The notes beneath the pieces were generated by a model. That model did no database searches and had not been told where the DNA came from. It saw nothing but the letters and a program-made list of their open reading frames with translations. From contig NZ_AYOU01000121.1 in the NCBI RefSeq assembly GCF_000500065.1, positions 1-64,000 on the forward strand: DNA of 64,000 nt, written 5' to 3'. Within the stretch, counting starts at the first letter, position 1. Each line of letters begins with the position of its first letter. Made by a program: the position numbers and the translations under genes. This document shows, piece by piece, positions 63,308 to 64,000 of this stretch. The DNA is from Borrelia hispanica CRI. GTDB taxonomy: Bacteria; Spirochaetota; Spirochaetia; Borreliales; Borreliaceae.

Positions 63308-64000
63308 ATGAAAATATTGGTAATTGATATTCAAGGTCTTATAAGACAGGTTTTTGTTAGAGCCTTTTCTAAGGATGCAGATGTTGAGATATTAAATCCA
63401 GGTTCTAATCCTTTAAATCTTATTAATATTTTTTTGCAAAAATTTCCTGATGTAGTTATTATTGATGAAAATACGGCTAAGTCACATTTTGGAAATGCAC
63501 TTAACAATGTTCTTAATAATATTTCACTTCCTGTTATTTTTATAGCAGAGAATGAAGTTTATCCAAAATTTGGTTTTCTTGATTCTAAAAAGGATAAGAT
63601 TAAATTAATAATCAATAAACTTAATTTTAAACTTACAGTTAATTTATTTAGAAGTGATTATTTAGATTTAATCAAATCAGAAATTAAGAAATTAGTAGAT
63701 CATAAGTTTGTAGCTTCTTTTGAAAGTAAGAGAATAAAATCTCCTGATTTTTTTGAAAAAACTGAAAGTAAAGAGTCTGAGAGAGATATTACTAATATAA
63801 CCAAAAGTTATAAAGTGGCAGATGTTATTAATGTTTCTCCTAAAAATGGTCCAGATGTTATTCTGAAGTATCAAGGTGTAATTAATAAAAATAAGACAGG
63901 AAAAATTATTTTTGTTGGGGCTTCAACTGGTGGTACTGAGGCTTTAAGAGTTTTTTTAAAATTATTCAAAAAAGATTCTCCTCCAATTGTAATTGTGCAA
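63308..64000 (+). CDS. cheB: Protein-glutamate methylesterase CheB, 3' end outside window
   Basis: The frame from ATG 63308 stays open to the last base, giving 231 residues. The methylesterase nucleophile Ser206 is seen in IFVGASTGGTEALRVFL. The N-terminal receiver domain is degenerate: MKILVIDIQG keeps Asp7 but has Ile8 for the second acidic residue, phospho-acceptor Asp53 remains (DVVIIDENTA), and no KP motif is seen. The linker to the catalytic domain is long (about residues 120-200). The rest lies outside. Confidence 0.88.
   Translation, partial: MKILVIDIQGLIRQVFVRAFSKDADVEILNPGSNPLNLINIFLQKFPDVVIIDENTAKSHFGNALNNVLNNISLPVIFIAENEVYPKFGFLDSKKDKIKLIINKLNFKLTVNLFRSDYLDLIKSEIKKLVDHKFVASFESKRIKSPDFFEKTESKESERDITNITKSYKVADVINVSPKNGPDVILKYQGVINKNKTGKIIFVGASTGGTEALRVFLKLFKKDSPPIVIVQ

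Noticed and set aside
1-64000. Insertion sequences, prophage, plasmid genes or rRNA
   Set aside because: No transposase, integrase, phage-structural, partition or rRNA sequence was recognised in any part of the window.

Overview
This is a 64 kb piece of the linear chromosome of a Lyme or relapsing-fever spirochaete (Borrelia/Borreliella). Signs of this are the very AT-rich DNA, very short intergenic gaps, spirochaete-type genes (archaeal-style PheRS, grpE-dnaK-dnaJ followed by a SpoU methylase, a che cluster cheW-STAS-cheA-cheB), and a gene order that, from memory, follows the BB0512-BB0568 segment of B. burgdorferi B31. I cannot fix the species from the sequence alone. Genes on the + strand are rich in G and T (Val, Phe, Gly, Asp) and genes on the - strand in A and C (Lys, Asn, Thr, Ile). 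This fits a window on one replichore, with + as the leading strand.

Layout. 1-7.4 kb: the C-terminal part of a giant coiled-coil protein with 99-bp tandem repeats, then pheS, pheT and trxB. 7.4-11.7 kb (-): grpE-dnaK-dnaJ-rlmB heat-shock operon. 12.1-21.2 kb: a NAD synthetase with a dead glutaminase domain, a receiver-SpoIIE phosphatase, membrane proteins, pantothenate kinase coaX, a TIGR02757 protein, a glucosaminidase and a membrane alpha/beta-hydrolase-like protein. 21.4-28.0 kb: phnP-like hydrolase, exonuclease III, an exported protein, an M16 lipoprotease and an unrecognised exported HExxH protein. 28.0-28.4 kb (-): tRNA-Lys(CUU), tRNA-Lys(UUU), tRNA-Glu(UUC). 28.4-32.3 kb (-): TPR protein, bactofilin, BI-1 membrane protein, EF-G. 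32.8-38.5 kb (+): KTSC protein, two paralogous exported beta-rich proteins around a TPR lipoprotein, prs, FGGY kinase. 38.5-43.7 kb (-): SPOR protein, coaE, polA, a FlgN/FliT-like candidate, fliS, cheY. 43.9-48.4 kb: ligA and a surface-type protein with 15 copies of a 63-nt repeat. 48.7-51.8 kb: a three-gene operon that looks like a decayed xanthine-dehydrogenase family enzyme. 52.0-54.6 kb: ptsH-ptsI-crr. 54.6-58 kb: htpG (-), gnd (+). 58-59.9 kb (-): three exported barrel-like proteins. 60.2-64 kb (+): cheW-STAS-cheA-cheB, cheB cut by the window end.

How the genes fit together. Phosphotransfer (EI-HPr-EIIA), coenzyme salvage (NadE, CoaX, CoaE), PRPP synthesis and the oxidative pentose phosphate step (Gnd) reflect a scavenging parasite with few biosynthetic routes. 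Motility and signalling genes (CheY, FliS, CheW/CheA/CheB) are spread over two clusters. The strongest leads are the 48675-51847 operon, which keeps the large/FeS/FAD subunit set of molybdenum hydroxylases but has lost signature residues; the cryptic gluzincin-like protein at 26551-27987; and a possible phosphatase/STAS partner-switching pair (13645-15228 and 60773-61084) with no recognisable kinase in the window.
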